Origin: Firmicutes bacterium UBA4996
GTDB taxonomy: Bacteria; Bacillota; Limnochordia; Darwinibacteriales; Darwinibacteriaceae
Assembly (NCBI GenBank): GCA_002396805.1
Contig: DGYW01000064.1
Coordinates: forward strand, 44,719 to 103,572
Reading direction: 5' to 3'
Length of the DNA stretch: 58,854 nt
Positions 16,789-25,303 of this stretch are shown here, piece by piece. Below the pieces are notes generated by a model. That model did not search any database, was not told where the DNA came from, and saw nothing but the letters and a program-made list of their open reading frames with translations. A program made the position numbers and the translations under genes. The first letter of the stretch is position 1, and each line of letters begins with the position of its first letter.

Positions 16789-17728
16789 TGCTCCAACAGT
16801 AGTCAAACGGGAAAGACGAGGTGGTTTTCCTGGTTGGAAGGCTATCGCCCGTAACTGGGATTTATATTTACTAATCTCACCTGTGATCGTCTATTTCTTG
16901 GTTTTTCATTATTATCCCATGTACGGGGTGCAGATTGCCTTTCGGAATTTTGTGGCTACCAAGGGGATCCTGGGGAGCACTTGGGTGGGCCTACGCCATT
17001 TTACACGCTTTTTCAACAGCTTTTACTTTTGGCGTCTCATCCGAAACACCTTAGGAATAGGCCTCTATGAGTTAATTGTAGGCTTCCCGATTCCCATTAT
17101 TTTGGCTCTGTCTATTAATGAAGTGAAGAGTGAGCGTTTTAAACGCCTTGTCCAAAACGTAACCTATGCGCCACACTTCCTATCTACCGTTGTAGTGGTG
17201 GGAATGCTCTTTCTATTCTTGAACCCCAACTACGGCGTCATTAATAATATCATCGTGCTGTTCGGCGGTGAACCTGTTTTCTTTATGACAGAACCAAAGT
17301 GGTTTAAGACAATTTACGTATTTTCCGGGGTCTGGAAAAGTATGGGATGGAGCTCCATTATCTATCTTGCTGCTTTGTCTGGCGTGGATCCAGAGTTGCA
17401 CGATGCTGCCAAGGTGGATGGGGCTACGCAATTTCAGCGTATTCGGCACATCAACTTCCCCGCGATTTTGCCGACGATTGTCACCCTATTGATTCTTAAT
17501 GTGGGCAGAATTCTCAGCGTTGGTTTCGAAAAGGTGTACCTCATGCAAAATCCCCTGAACCTAGAAGCTTCAGATGTTATCTCTACACACGTCTATCGGA
17601 CAGGTTTACAGGGAGCCCAGTACAGCTACTCAGCGGCCGTTGGCTTGTTTAACTCAGTGGTGAATTTCATCATGCTTGTTACAGTTAATCGCCTCGCGCG
17701 CAAATTAAATGAAACCAGTCTGTGGTAG
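16769..17728 (+). CDS. CUT1 ABC sugar transporter permease, LplB type
   Basis: An inner-membrane permease of 319 residues with six helices. The contact loop with the ATPase reads DAAKVDGATQFQRIRHINFP. Similar proteins (LplB, YteP) import oligosaccharides such as rhamnogalacturonan or complex polysaccharide fragments in Firmicutes. ATG 16769 follows AGAAAGAGG and lies within the last 20 bases of the glycosidase gene, so enzyme and transporter are tied in one operon. The partner permease is next and the binding protein follows. Confidence 0.92.
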   Translation: MPNNLSSAPTVVKRERRGGFPGWKAIARNWDLYLLISPVIVYFLVFHYYPMYGVQIAFRNFVATKGILGSTWVGLRHFTRFFNSFYFWRLIRNTLGIGLYELIVGFPIPIILALSINEVKSERFKRLVQNVTYAPHFLSTVVVVGMLFLFLNPNYGVINNIIVLFGGEPVFFMTEPKWFKTIYVFSGVWKSMGWSSIIYLAALSGVDPELHDAAKVDGATQFQRIRHINFPAILPTIVTLLILNVGRILSVGFEKVYLMQNPLNLEASDVISTHVYRTGLQGAQYSYSAAVGLFNSVVNFIMLVTVNRLARKLNETSLW

Positions 17729-17740
17729 AGGAGGTTGGAC

Positions 17741-18625
17741 ATGTTTAGACAAACAGCAAGCGACAAGGCGTTTCAAGTTGTCAATACCGTTTTTCTCATT
17801 CTCATTTTAGGCATGGTACTGTATCCCTTGATTTTCGTATTAAGTGCGTCGGTTAGTGAGCCTGAGTTTCTGCTCAAGGGGGACGTTTGGCTCCTTCCCA
17901 AGGGCTTTACCTTGGATTCTTATCGCCGGGTGTTTCGCAACCAAGACATTTTGCGTGGATATACCAATACGATTAAATACACCGTCCTAGGAACAGGTAT
18001 TAACGTTCTCATGACAATTGCCGCGGCTTATCCCTTATCGCGCAAAGATTTTTATGGTCGCAATCTGATTACTGGGATGTTTGTTTTCACCATGTTTTTT
18101 AGCGGCGGTTTAATTCCACGCTTCCTCTTAGTTAGAGACTTGGGTCTGTATAACTCCATGTGGGCACTAATTTTGCCTGGGGCGGTTTCTGTGTGGAACA
18201 TTACCATTATGAGGACGTTTTTCCAAACTAGCGTTCCTTATGAGATCCAGGAGGCAGCTATGATTGATGGCTGTTCTAATCTCAAGATACTTAGTAACAT
18301 TGTTTTGCCGCTATCGGTACCCATCATCACCGTTATGATCATGTATTACTCGGTGGGACATTGGAACGCTTATTTTAATGCACTCATTTATCTGACGGAT
18401 CGGGCCAAGTATCCTTTACAAGTTATCCTTCGGGAAATCCTAATTCAGGACAACATGGGGGAAATGGCTAGCTTTGTCGACGAGGGGATTATTCGTCAAA
18501 TGATGTTAGCAGAGGGGCTTAAGTACGCCGTTGTGGTAGTGGCTAATTTACCAGTCCTAATGATCTATCCCATCATCCAAAAACATTTTACCAAGGGGAT
18601 GATGGTTGGTGGGCTCAAGGGTTAG
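17741..18625 (+). CDS. CUT1 ABC sugar transporter permease, YtcP/YesQ type
   Basis: The second permease of the same transporter, 294 residues, six helices. The contact loop is EAAMIDGCSNLKILSNIVLP, and the C-terminus ends in the family pattern FTKGMMVGGLKG. ATG 17741 has GAGGAGG six bases upstream. No ATPase gene accompanies the pair. Confidence 0.93.
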   Translation: MFRQTASDKAFQVVNTVFLILILGMVLYPLIFVLSASVSEPEFLLKGDVWLLPKGFTLDSYRRVFRNQDILRGYTNTIKYTVLGTGINVLMTIAAAYPLSRKDFYGRNLITGMFVFTMFFSGGLIPRFLLVRDLGLYNSMWALILPGAVSVWNITIMRTFFQTSVPYEIQEAAMIDGCSNLKILSNIVLPLSVPIITVMIMYYSVGHWNAYFNALIYLTDRAKYPLQVILREILIQDNMGEMASFVDEGIIRQMMLAEGLKYAVVVVANLPVLMIYPIIQKHFTKGMMVGGLKG

Positions 18626-18669
18626 CACATGGTGCAACCTTAAGCATATAAAAAGAAAGGATGTTGAAG

Positions 18670-20250
18670 ATGGGTCGTAAAAAAGTTCTATTTAGCTTTA
18701 TCGTTGTCGCGATTGTCTTTCTCCTGAGTCTAGGGGCTCTAGCTGCACCTAGCTACCTCAACGAGACTGGATTTCCAATTGTGAAGGAACCCCTAACTAT
18801 TGGGATGCTCGTGGGGCAAGCAGCTAATCACCCCTCGTTTGATGACTTGTTAGTCTATCAAGAATATGAGAAGCAGACAGGTATCAAAGTCAAGTGGGAT
18901 ATGATTCCTACCAACGTATTAACTGAGAAACGTAATCTCATCCTTACCTCCGGTGAATATCCAGATGCATTCCACAGCGCTAGATTTAATGCACAGGACC
19001 TAATGATGTATGGTGAGCAAGGGATATTCGTTCCCTTGAACGATTTGATTGAGCAGTACGCACCTAATATCAAGCAGATTTTCGCAGATGATCCGGATCT
19101 CAAAAGAGGTTTAACCATGCCTGATGGTAACATCTATTCTTTACCTCGCATATTTGACCCAGCTTTTACCTCGGTCTTGGCTGGTTGGAAACTGTGGATC
19201 AACCAAGATTTCTTAGACGCACTAGACATGGAAGAGCCCTCTACTCTAGATGAGCTATATTTATTCTTGAAAGCTGTTAAAGAAACCGATCTCAACGGAA
19301 ATGGTGTCGCTGATGAGATTCCTCTAGGTGTCCGTGGGGACGCTGTGTTGTTCGACATCCTCAAAGGTTCCTTCGGTCTTGGTAATAAGGGGACCTCGCA
19401 CCAACACGTGGATCTAGATCCGGTTACTGGCGAACTGCGCTTTATTCCAACCTCTCCAGAATACCGAGCATTGTTAGAATATGTGCATAAGCTCTATTCC
19501 GAAGGGCTAATTACTCAAGACATCTATACGGTAAGTTCTGCTGAGGTAGCTGCTAGGGCTCAAGATGGAGTGTACGGTGTAATGTTGACAACCAATCCCA
19601 TCACCGCTTATGATCAGCATCAGTATATTGGTCTCCAAACCTTAGAGGGGCCATTTGGTCATCGGATTTACTCAAATGTGAAGCCTTCTCTTGTAGATAT
19701 CGGTGCCTTTGTGATTACCGACAAGAACAAGCACCCCGAGGCTACCATGCGCTGGGTAGACCATTTCTATGGGGATGAAGGTGCCAAGTTGTTCTTTATG
19801 GGTATTGAAGGTATTACTTTTGAAACAATGCCAGATGGTAGCGTCGAGTTTACAGACTTAATCAACAACAATCCAGATGGAATGTCCTTCACACAAGCAG
19901 TATCCACCTATATTCCATATCGCAACGGGGCTTATCCTTCCATTGTGAAAGAGGCGTTTTTCAAGGGTTCTGAAGGTCATCCAGCGTCTATTGAAGCAGC
20001 GAGCAAGATCTCTCCTTGTTACCCAGAGGTAATCTGGTCTCCTTTTAGTTACACATTAGACGAAATGGACATTCGTGCTTCTATCGGTACCGATATTGAT
20101 ACCTACGTGAAAGAAATGCGCGCAAAGTTTATGATCGGACAAGTGCCCCTCAGCGATTGGGATAAGTATGTTCGGACAATTGAGCGCATGGGTCTCGATT
20201 TGTTCATGTCCACTTACGAAGCTGCTTACGAGCGCTACATGGCGGACTAA
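18670..20250 (+). CDS. Extracellular sugar-binding protein, LplA type
   Basis: A periplasmic binding protein of 526 residues, long as is usual for LplA-type proteins. A signal peptide ends near LGALAAPS; there is no lipobox cysteine. A calcium-binding-like loop DLNGNGVADEIP near residue 215 is common in this family. ATG 18670 is chosen because AAAGG lies nine bases upstream; the earlier ATG at 18661 directly abuts the ribosome site. A strong terminator follows, closing the operon that began at 12522. Confidence 0.9.
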   Translation: MGRKKVLFSFIVVAIVFLLSLGALAAPSYLNETGFPIVKEPLTIGMLVGQAANHPSFDDLLVYQEYEKQTGIKVKWDMIPTNVLTEKRNLILTSGEYPDAFHSARFNAQDLMMYGEQGIFVPLNDLIEQYAPNIKQIFADDPDLKRGLTMPDGNIYSLPRIFDPAFTSVLAGWKLWINQDFLDALDMEEPSTLDELYLFLKAVKETDLNGNGVADEIPLGVRGDAVLFDILKGSFGLGNKGTSHQHVDLDPVTGELRFIPTSPEYRALLEYVHKLYSEGLITQDIYTVSSAEVAARAQDGVYGVMLTTNPITAYDQHQYIGLQTLEGPFGHRIYSNVKPSLVDIGAFVITDKNKHPEATMRWVDHFYGDEGAKLFFMGIEGITFETMPDGSVEFTDLINNNPDGMSFTQAVSTYIPYRNGAYPSIVKEAFFKGSEGHPASIEAASKISPCYPEVIWSPFSYTLDEMDIRASIGTDIDTYVKEMRAKFMIGQVPLSDWDKYVRTIERMGLDLFMSTYEAAYERYMAD

Positions 20251-20273
20251 TGCGACAAATAAGATCGAAGTGG

Positions 20274-20297
20274 AAGGGGCTTCGGCCCCTTTCTTTT
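20274..20297 (+). terminator. Rho-independent terminator
   Basis: AAGGGGC at 20274-20280 and GCCCCTT at 20285-20291 enclose a TTCG tetraloop; TCTTTT follows. It ends the first sugar operon before the ROK gene. Confidence 0.9.
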
Positions 20298-20388
20298 GCT
20301 AGGGAGCTACAGGAAATACGGGTCACTAGGGTGAATCATACAAGGAAACACACTTTTGGGTTGCAGAGCAAGGAGAGGAAAAGTAGCG

Positions 20389-21522
20389 ATGAACAAAAGA
20401 GCGCGGAAAGTCGAGCTAAAACAGGTACTAAATAGCGTTTATTACAAAGGAGAAGTGACCAAGCCAGAATTAGCTGAGGAATTTAGCGTCTCTCTAACGG
20501 CCATGTCTAATCACGTCAATCAGTTGGAATCTGGAGGATGGTTAAGAAGTACCGAGAAGGGGCAATCAACTGGGGGCCGGAAACCCTTGCTGTATGAACT
20601 AAACCCTGGTCATCGCTATATCTTGGGAATTAATCTTCGCTATAATCACTTCTATTTATTCTTAGCTGATCTGCAAGGCTGCATCCTAGGCACCCAATTA
20701 GTTGAGATTACGGATTATAGTTTCGAAAATTACATCACCATGATCTGCGCAGAAACCGAAGTGTTACTGAGTAATCTTCGAATTGGACGCGAACGAGTTT
20801 TAGGTATGGGGATCTGTATTTCTGGTGTGACAGATTTCAATAATCGCGTTGTGGATCGTTCCAGGGAGTTAAACTGGAATTATATGCCTATGGGACAAGT
20901 TCTGGAGCAGCGCTTGGGTATCCCTGCTTATGTTGAAAACGACTCTCGCGTTTATGCCCGTAACGAAATCGATCCTGCCGATCCTAACCATGTGGGAGTA
21001 GTGGTCTATCTCGCCCACACCGTTGGCTTGGCCCTGGTCATTAACAACAAGGTCTTTCATGGTCATACTAATCGGGCGGGGGATAATCGCTTTTTTAGTG
21101 AGCATCTAAAGCGTATGCTGCAAATAATGCAAGAAAACAGTGTGATCCATGATCTTACCTTCAAACACTACTACGCTAGTATGGATCGGGCTACTATTGA
21201 GGAACTCAATCGTGATGTTGAAAGGCTCATGGTAGAACGTCCAGAAAATCTCGAAGTAATTGACGATTTCACGACTCAACTTGCTAAACTTATGATTACC
21301 ATGATCAATATTGTAAACCCTAAGCGAATCTTACTAACTGGCAACGTGTTCGACTTTACTGATGTGATCTATCGTCAATTGAAGGACAAAATCCTAGAAG
21401 CTAGGGGGCTTTATCACACTCCAGAAGTACGTAGGACCGCTAATCTAAAAAACCCCCTAGAGACCGCATTGGTAAAATTCGTTTTGGAAAAGTTTTTCAC
21501 CGATCCTGAGACTCAAATATAA
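20389..21522 (+). CDS. ROK-family transcriptional regulator lacking the zinc motif
   Basis: A 377-residue protein with an N-terminal winged helix-turn-helix (about 10-75; recognition region VSLTAMSNHVNQLESGG) and a C-terminal ROK sugar-kinase-like domain with PAYVENDSRVYARNE. Members such as NagC and XylR repress sugar genes until a sugar binds. The ROK zinc signature (CxCGxxGCxE) is missing: after GH the sequence runs TNRAGDNRFFSE. ATG 20389 is preceded by AAGGAGAGG at a rather long distance. It lies between the two sugar transport operons and just before a sugar isomerase, so it probably controls one or both; palindromes at 22453-22542 are candidate sites. Confidence 0.85.
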   Translation: MNKRARKVELKQVLNSVYYKGEVTKPELAEEFSVSLTAMSNHVNQLESGGWLRSTEKGQSTGGRKPLLYELNPGHRYILGINLRYNHFYLFLADLQGCILGTQLVEITDYSFENYITMICAETEVLLSNLRIGRERVLGMGICISGVTDFNNRVVDRSRELNWNYMPMGQVLEQRLGIPAYVENDSRVYARNEIDPADPNHVGVVVYLAHTVGLALVINNKVFHGHTNRAGDNRFFSEHLKRMLQIMQENSVIHDLTFKHYYASMDRATIEELNRDVERLMVERPENLEVIDDFTTQLAKLMITMINIVNPKRILLTGNVFDFTDVIYRQLKDKILEARGLYHTPEVRRTANLKNPLETALVKFVLEKFFTDPETQI

Positions 21523-21532
21523 GGAGTAGTAA

Positions 21533-22402
21533 ATGAATATTTCGACCTCGCTGCGGAGGGCTGATGTTTCATCGCCTGAAAACTTTGCTGTTTCCTTCAA
21601 AAATATTCTAACATCGTGCGCAAACGCTGGCTTCAAGGTTTTAGATTTCAATTTCGCACAATATACTCGAACAGCCTCACCTTTAGTCGAATCGGGGTGG
21701 AAAGACTGGCTACAACAAATTAATGAGATCGTAGCCGAGGCCGGGATTAGATGGTCTCAGGGCCACGCTCATTTTGTCAATTGGGAGGAGGAGGACCTGG
21801 CTAACTGGCAATGGCATGACGAATTGGTTCGCCGAAGCATAGTGGGGGCGGGGATGATGGGGGTTAAGACTCTAGTAGTGCACCCTAAAACTTACCCCGA
21901 TCCTGCCTGGTATTCACGGAAATCTTCTTTAAATGTGAATTTGGAGAGTCTTAAAAAATACGGTGAATGGGCAGCACCATATGACCTCACTATTGCAATT
22001 GAAAATCTAAGTGAAAAACGGGTCGGACGCCGCTTCGGAACAGGTCCCGAGGAGCTTTTAGAGCTAGTTGAGCTTTTGGATGATCCTTTGTTTGGTATCT
22101 GTTGGGATAGTGGTCATGCCCACATTTCCGGTATTAATCAAGTTGAAGCTTTGTATATGATTGGTTCTCATTTGAAAGCTCTGCATATTTGCGACAACCA
22201 CGGGGGCGCAGATGAACATTTGCCGCCCTTGGCTGGTACTATTGAGTGGGAATCTTTCATGAAGGTCTTGCGCGAAGTGCGTTATAGTGGTGATTTCACC
22301 TTTGAAGTCATTTATCGGGGCTCTGGTTTGCCCCACAGGCTTTATGATCTGTTCTTAGAGACTTTATATGAATTGGGCAACCATTTGTTAAGTCTCGCTT
22401 GA
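21533..22402 (+). CDS. Sugar phosphate isomerase/epimerase (xylose-isomerase-like TIM barrel)
   Basis: A cytoplasmic TIM-barrel enzyme of 289 residues in the AP-endonuclease-2/xylose-isomerase-like family. Metal-ligand segments are visible: VVHPKTYPD near residue 115, AIENLSE near 155, CWDSGHAHISG near 185, LHICDNHGGADEHLPP near 215 and FEVIYRG near the end. These enzymes interconvert keto and aldo sugars or epimerise at C3. AAGGAG precedes the ATG, eleven bases after the ROK stop, so the pair forms a small operon. It probably acts on the sugar imported by a neighbouring transporter; the exact reaction is not readable. Confidence 0.85.
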   Translation: MNISTSLRRADVSSPENFAVSFKNILTSCANAGFKVLDFNFAQYTRTASPLVESGWKDWLQQINEIVAEAGIRWSQGHAHFVNWEEEDLANWQWHDELVRRSIVGAGMMGVKTLVVHPKTYPDPAWYSRKSSLNVNLESLKKYGEWAAPYDLTIAIENLSEKRVGRRFGTGPEELLELVELLDDPLFGICWDSGHAHISGINQVEALYMIGSHLKALHICDNHGGADEHLPPLAGTIEWESFMKVLREVRYSGDFTFEVIYRGSGLPHRLYDLFLETLYELGNHLLSLA

Positions 22403-22452
22403 TTACCAAGATATCGATTGTATCCAAAACGAGGGGACCTGGTGATCGTTAC

Positions 22453-22542
22453 TTTGTTAACAAACCAATGCTGATGAGGGTCTATATCGGTATAGTCTAC
22501 ATTTTTTGCTGGGAATTTCAAACAAACTACCTTTGGTAGTTT
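22453..22542 (+). promoter_or_regulatory. Cluster of three palindromes upstream of a sugar-binding-protein promoter
   Basis: TTTGTTAACAAA (22453-22464, perfect), CTATA-N4-TATAG (22482-22495) and AAACTACC-TTT-GGTAGTTT (22524-22542, perfect 8-base arms) lie in the gap before the promoter at 22568. They are plausible operators for the ROK protein or another sugar regulator. The three differ in sequence, so more than one regulator may bind. Apart from these, the promoter and the ribosome site, the gap 22403-22662 is empty. Confidence 0.5.
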
Positions 22543-22567
22543 CAAGCTGGTGATTTTCTAATCAAAC

Positions 22568-22596
22568 TTGACATTTGGTGAAGGTAAGATTAATAT
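22568..22596 (+). promoter_or_regulatory. Sigma-70-type promoter of the second CUT1 operon
   Basis: A perfect TTGACA at 22568-22573 and TAATAT at 22591-22596 are 17 bases apart. It precedes the binding-protein gene at 22663. Confidence 0.75.
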
Positions 22597-22662
22597 TATT
22601 AGTAGATGGCCTTGGCCACTAAAAAAAATTTCGGTTGCGAAAAGCGACTAGGAGGGACTAAT

Positions 22663-23949
22663 ATGAGCAAAAGAACTATCTCATTGGTACTTGCCGTTGT
22701 CTTAATGTTATCCGCGGTAGGTATCGCAGCTGCAGCTAGCAAGTATGATGTCACCGAACCAATTACTATTACTTGGTGGCATGCCCATGAAGACCAATTA
22801 ACTCCCTATTTGAACTACATGATTGACCGTTTTCACGAACAACAGTCATTAATCAAGGTTGAGCCTGTGTATATTGGTTCTTATACCGAGATTAACACTC
22901 AGTTAATTGCTGCTATTGCTTCTGGCGAAGTTCCTGCTCTGGCCACAGCCAACACTTCGTATCCAGCAGCTTACGGTGCCGCTGGGATTACTGAAATTCT
23001 TGATCCATACATCGAGGCTTACAACTTCGATATTGCTGACTTTGGTGAAGGCTTAATCAAGTCCACTAGTTATAATGGTCAGCAAGTAGCTCTGCCTTAT
23101 CTTATTTCTACCCAAGTAATGTACTTTAACAAAGACATGGCAGATGCTGAAGGCATCGAAATGCCCAAGACCTTTGACGAGTTTGAAGCTTTCTTGGAGA
23201 AAGCCACGCTCTTCAACGAAGATGGAACCACTAAGCGTTATGGTACCGTCTTTGGTGGATGGGACTACTGGTATTACGAGACTCTCTTTAAGAACAACGA
23301 AGTTTGGACCGTTCTTGATGATGAGACCACAGACGTAAACAGCGAGATGTCCATTTACATCACTACAAAGATGAAGGAATGGATCGACAAAGGATACGCT
23401 TACTACGCTTATGGTACGGGTGCTTCCCCGAATATGCGTCAACTATTCTGGGACGGCGGAGCATTCAGTGTATTCCACACCAGTTCCTTGTACGACACCT
23501 ATGTACAGAACTCCGACTTTGAAGTTGGTATGGCTTGGTTACCAGGCAGCATCGATGGTACTCGCTTTATGAGTGAAGTTGGTGGCGCTGCTATCCTAAT
23601 TCCTGCCGCTGCAACTCAAAGACAAAAGAACGCTGCTTGGCAGTTCTTGATGTTCATGGCCAGCCCTGAAGTAAACCTATATTGGGCAGACCAAACTGGT
23701 TACTTCCCAACTCGGGCTTCCGTAATGGGTACCCCCGAATACGAGGAGTATCTCAATCGTAAGCCTGCCATGAAAGACATCGTTGCCATGAGTGGTTGGA
23801 TTAACCCACGTAACCAACATCCTGCTTATGACACGGTTGCTAACGAGTGGCGTCACGCTTTGGCTCGCATCTTTAACGAAGGTGCACCTGTCAAGGAGAC
23901 TTTGGATAAATTAGCTAGCGATATCGAGGAAATTCTCGAAGACTTCTAA
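22663..23949 (+). CDS. CUT1 sugar-binding protein A
   Basis: A periplasmic binding protein of 428 residues (family 1 solute-binding fold). The signal peptide runs to about AAAAS, with no lipobox cysteine. The mature start EPITITWWHAHE is shared with the paralogue at 27537, and the two proteins align without large gaps. ATG 22663 follows GGAGGG; an in-frame ATG at 22606 lacks a ribosome site and would spoil the signal peptide. A hairpin after the gene probably keeps its transcript more abundant than the permease part. Confidence 0.93.
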   Translation: MSKRTISLVLAVVLMLSAVGIAAAASKYDVTEPITITWWHAHEDQLTPYLNYMIDRFHEQQSLIKVEPVYIGSYTEINTQLIAAIASGEVPALATANTSYPAAYGAAGITEILDPYIEAYNFDIADFGEGLIKSTSYNGQQVALPYLISTQVMYFNKDMADAEGIEMPKTFDEFEAFLEKATLFNEDGTTKRYGTVFGGWDYWYYETLFKNNEVWTVLDDETTDVNSEMSIYITTKMKEWIDKGYAYYAYGTGASPNMRQLFWDGGAFSVFHTSSLYDTYVQNSDFEVGMAWLPGSIDGTRFMSEVGGAAILIPAAATQRQKNAAWQFLMFMASPEVNLYWADQTGYFPTRASVMGTPEYEEYLNRKPAMKDIVAMSGWINPRNQHPAYDTVANEWRHALARIFNEGAPVKETLDKLASDIEEILEDF

Positions 23950-23992
23950 GACTAACTTGTCTTTACCATGAAATTTGCTTTAGACATTAACC

Positions 23993-24027
23993 GAGGGGGC
24001 CGGTAAGCCTGCCCCCTCAATCTTGTT
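23993..24027 (+). terminator. Partial terminator/stabilising hairpin between binding-protein and permease genes
   Basis: GAGGGGGC at 23993-24000 pairs with GCCCCCTC at 24011-24018; AATCTTGTTTT follows. Such hairpins inside ABC operons cut or stabilise the transcript so that binding protein is made in excess. Confidence 0.7.
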
Positions 24028-24045
24028 TTGTTGAGGTGGAAAAAC

Positions 24046-25284
24046 GTGAGCATTGAGACCCGTGTTAAGAGGGCGGCCAATAGGCCACACATTACCAAAC
24101 CAGCCCGTATTGCGTCAGTTGTTCTCTTTATTTTCGGAATCATTCTTTTTGTGGTAGGTTCCTACGGTTATTTAGCGGGCGATCTTAACCTCGAGTCCTT
24201 ACAACCAATCGCGAACGAGGTTTATGCTGCGCGCAAAGAAGCGCGGGCGTTTGAGACCCCCATTACTGGGACGGTTGGTTTGTTTGGCGAAGGAAGATTT
24301 CCGGTACCCATTGCCCTATTAAGTATTGTCATGAACAATGCCATCATCATTGCTTTGGTTGGCATTACTTTTTTGTTTAACGCTGTTATGTTTAGGATCC
24401 AGTCTTGGGAACGGATGAAGGATCTATTTTGTGTTGAACCAGCTCTCTTCTTCTTCTTACTGTTCGTCTATTATCCCATCGTTGATCTGGTGCGTATCAG
24501 CTTTACAGATATGCGCATGTTAGTGACTGATCCTCAGAAATTTATCGGCTTTAAAAACTACGAATGGCTCTTTTTGAGATCTGGTTGGGAGCGTTTTTCC
24601 GAATCGCTCATGATTACTTTTCGCTACACCTTCTGGGAAATCTTTATTACCCTAGTGGGTGGTATGTTATTAGCACTGCTCTTCAATCGGATGTCCAAGA
24701 GCTTTAACGCCATGCGTGCTGTAGTGTTTATGCCTAAATATATTGCAGTTTCCACCAGTGCTGTTGTTTTTATCTGGATTCTCAACGGTAACTACGGAAT
24801 TCTGAACTATATCTTGTCCACCTTTGGCATCAAGGGGCCGAACTGGCTCGTGGAAGCCAAGTACGCCCTAACCGGTATTTTGTTCCTGACGGGTTGGAGA
24901 GTAGTTGGTTATGCCATGATGATCTACCTCTCGGCCATGCAGGGTATTCCTAGAGATTATTACGAAGCGGCAGCCATCGATGGGGCAGATGCGGTACACA
25001 GGTTCCGCTATATAACTATTCCCATGTTAGGGCCCACCACGTTGTTCTTGTTTGTGACCACCTTTATCGCGAGTATGAAGGTGTTCCAGTCGGTTGACGT
25101 TATGACCGGTGGTGGACCAGGTACCGCTACTAATGTGATGGTTCAATGGATCTATAACCTTTCTTTCTCCGACTTCAGAGCAGCCCGATCTGCAGCGGTT
25201 TCGGTGGTTTTCTTCTTTATCTTATTGATCGCTACCGCTGTCACCATGCGTTGGTCTAGTAAGTCTGTGAGTTATGATTCTTAA
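24046..25284 (+). CDS. CUT1 permease (MalF type) with N-terminal membrane extension
   Basis: A permease of 412 residues. The ordinary six-helix domain starts only near residue 130 (LFCVEPALFFFLLF); the contact loop is EAAAIDGADAVHRFRYITIP. The first 125 residues are extra: a helix at about 25-45, an exported loop of about 60 residues rich in charged residues (EVYAARKEARAFE) and another helix around 95-117. The next permease has a comparable extension. E. coli MalF also has extra N-terminal helices, but I see no similarity to it here. The start is GTG 24046, preceded by GAGGTGG; an upstream TTG overlaps the hairpin tail. Confidence 0.88.
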   Translation: MSIETRVKRAANRPHITKPARIASVVLFIFGIILFVVGSYGYLAGDLNLESLQPIANEVYAARKEARAFETPITGTVGLFGEGRFPVPIALLSIVMNNAIIIALVGITFLFNAVMFRIQSWERMKDLFCVEPALFFFLLFVYYPIVDLVRISFTDMRMLVTDPQKFIGFKNYEWLFLRSGWERFSESLMITFRYTFWEIFITLVGGMLLALLFNRMSKSFNAMRAVVFMPKYIAVSTSAVVFIWILNGNYGILNYILSTFGIKGPNWLVEAKYALTGILFLTGWRVVGYAMMIYLSAMQGIPRDYYEAAAIDGADAVHRFRYITIPMLGPTTLFLFVTTFIASMKVFQSVDVMTGGGPGTATNVMVQWIYNLSFSDFRAARSAAVSVVFFFILLIATAVTMRWSSKSVSYDS

Positions 25285-25303
25285 GGGAAATGGGGAAATA
25301 GAT

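Noticed and set aside
20250..20435. Short plus-strand reading frame after the binding-protein gene
   Set aside because: It spans a strong terminator and overlaps the start of the ROK gene in another frame; no family resemblance.
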